The notes under the pieces: generated by a model | The model's database searches: none | Told to the model about the DNA's origin: nothing | The model's input: the letters and a program-made list of their open reading frames with translations, nothing else | Shown: piece after piece, positions 6,635 through 7,179 of the stretch | How positions within the stretch are numbered: the stretch's first letter is position 1 | Layout: the number at the start of each line of letters is the position of its first letter | DNA from: Spirochaetaceae bacterium | GTDB taxonomy: Bacteria > Spirochaetota > Spirochaetia > Treponematales > Breznakiellaceae | Length of the DNA: 7,179 nucleotides | Direction of reading: 5' to 3' | NCBI GenBank assembly: GCA_031284295.1 | Contig: JAITAE010000011.1 | Location: forward strand, 1-7,179 | Made by a program: the position numbers and the translations under genes

Positions 6635-7179
6635 AAACGTTATCGCGGTAATGTAATAATTCATGTTATCGGCAAAAAACGGAGTGGTGCGGCGCTTCAA
6701 CGCAAGACTGATAACCTGATTCAACGTGAGTTTAAGATTTTACGCAACAATATTTTACCGCCTGCTTTTTGCCATAGGTGAAAGCTATCACAAACCGGCG
6801 CGGCGAGTCTATGGTTGCCGGCAGTTTAACGCTCCAATGCGCCAGATTTAAACCACGCCTCCGGATGGTCAGCTTTTAGCATAAGACAAGCGATGTCCAA
6901 GAGGAAGGAGGCGGAGAACAGTACAGGAAATGTTTCCCTGGTTTAGGGAAAGTAGGAATAACATTTGTGGGGAAAGGATATTTCCTGGTGACGAAGCCTG
7001 GATTACACGAAAAATACGATTATGTAAGATTTCCCCTAAAATTAGGACAAAATAATATAAATGGATAAAAGATAAAAACGGTAATGAATCATTGAAGACC
7101 CGGCGAATCGCAAGGACAATACCGAATCTGCCCACGTATTTAAACCCACCGGCGGGCCTATTGGAATCCAATGTATAAC
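6635..7179. other. AT-richer stretch with no convincing gene
   Basis: I find no gene here that I can support. Plus-strand stop-free runs occur at 6605-6781 (58 codons, no ATG start, beginning inside the last repeat), at 6778-6879 (33 codons from a GTG that overlaps the previous TGA, ending TAG), and at 6880-7068 in the same frame after that TAG (62 codons, then TAA). Their translations look somewhat protein-like, for example GKGYFLVTKPGLHEKYDYV, and may be a decayed gene. A minus-strand frame (6869-7171, 100 codons) is an alternative. No tRNA, rRNA or terminator was recognised. Confidence 0.35.
6926..6989. repeat. Short inverted repeats with a shared GGAAA/TTTCC core
   Basis: TTTCCCT (6933-6939) and AGGGAAA (6945-6951) form a perfect 7-bp stem with a GGTTT loop. 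Two similar blocks, GGAAA-TG-TTTCC (6926-6937) and GGAAA-GGATA-TTTCC (6971-6985), are each followed by (C)TGGT. They may be a pair of diverged repeats or binding sites. No function is assigned. Confidence 0.45.

Noticed and set aside
6329..6724. 131-codon minus-strand frame across the repeat array
   Set aside because: It is made almost entirely of translated repeat units and hairpins. The repeat content explains it better than a gene.
6869..7171. 100-codon minus-strand frame
   Set aside because: No recognisable domain, no clear ribosome binding site, and a competing open frame on the other strand. It cannot be told from chance.

Overview
The window looks like chromosomal DNA from a spirochaete, most likely a Treponema relative. 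This rests on the style of the UvrA and RNB-ribonuclease sequences and is an inference from recalled family features, not a search result. The genes are moderately GC-rich. The last ~880 bases are visibly more AT-rich and full of repeats.

Layout. (1) Bases 1-131 are a short leader with no supported gene. (2) uvrA (132-3092, +) is complete, with two ABC ATPase modules and zinc-binding cysteine pairs. It carries an unusual in-frame insert of about 44 residues made of nested GC-rich palindromes (about 843-974). (3) Bases 3093-3255 separate uvrA from a convergent gene and contain a 34-codon open frame of doubtful status. (4) A conserved hypothetical exported protein (3256-4287, -) has a signal peptide, a low-complexity linker with a 10-A tract, and a C-terminal domain that resembles an uncharacterised barrel-like family. 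(5) Two tandem 69-bp repeats (4335-4472) include the last codons and stop of the next gene. (6) An RNB-family exoribonuclease (4450-6300, -) has all four catalytic aspartates and contains two long hairpins in its coding sequence. (7) Directly upstream of its ribosome binding site is an array of degenerate repeats (about 6315-6634). These have a bulged GC hairpin and a second small hairpin and resemble the ends of IS200/IS605-type elements. (8) Bases 6635-7179 hold no convincing gene, only stop-free fragments and short inverted repeats.

How the genes relate. uvrA is a stand-alone nucleotide-excision-repair gene here. The ribonuclease and the exported protein point the same way and could share a transcript, but 162 bp with the tandem repeat lies between them, and no functional link is evident. 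No defence system, CRISPR array, phage module, tRNA or rRNA was seen. The most interesting theme is the number of palindromic or duplicated DNA pieces lodged in or at the edges of housekeeping genes: the uvrA insert, two hairpins in the ribonuclease, the 69-bp duplication at its 3' end and the repeat array at its 5' end.
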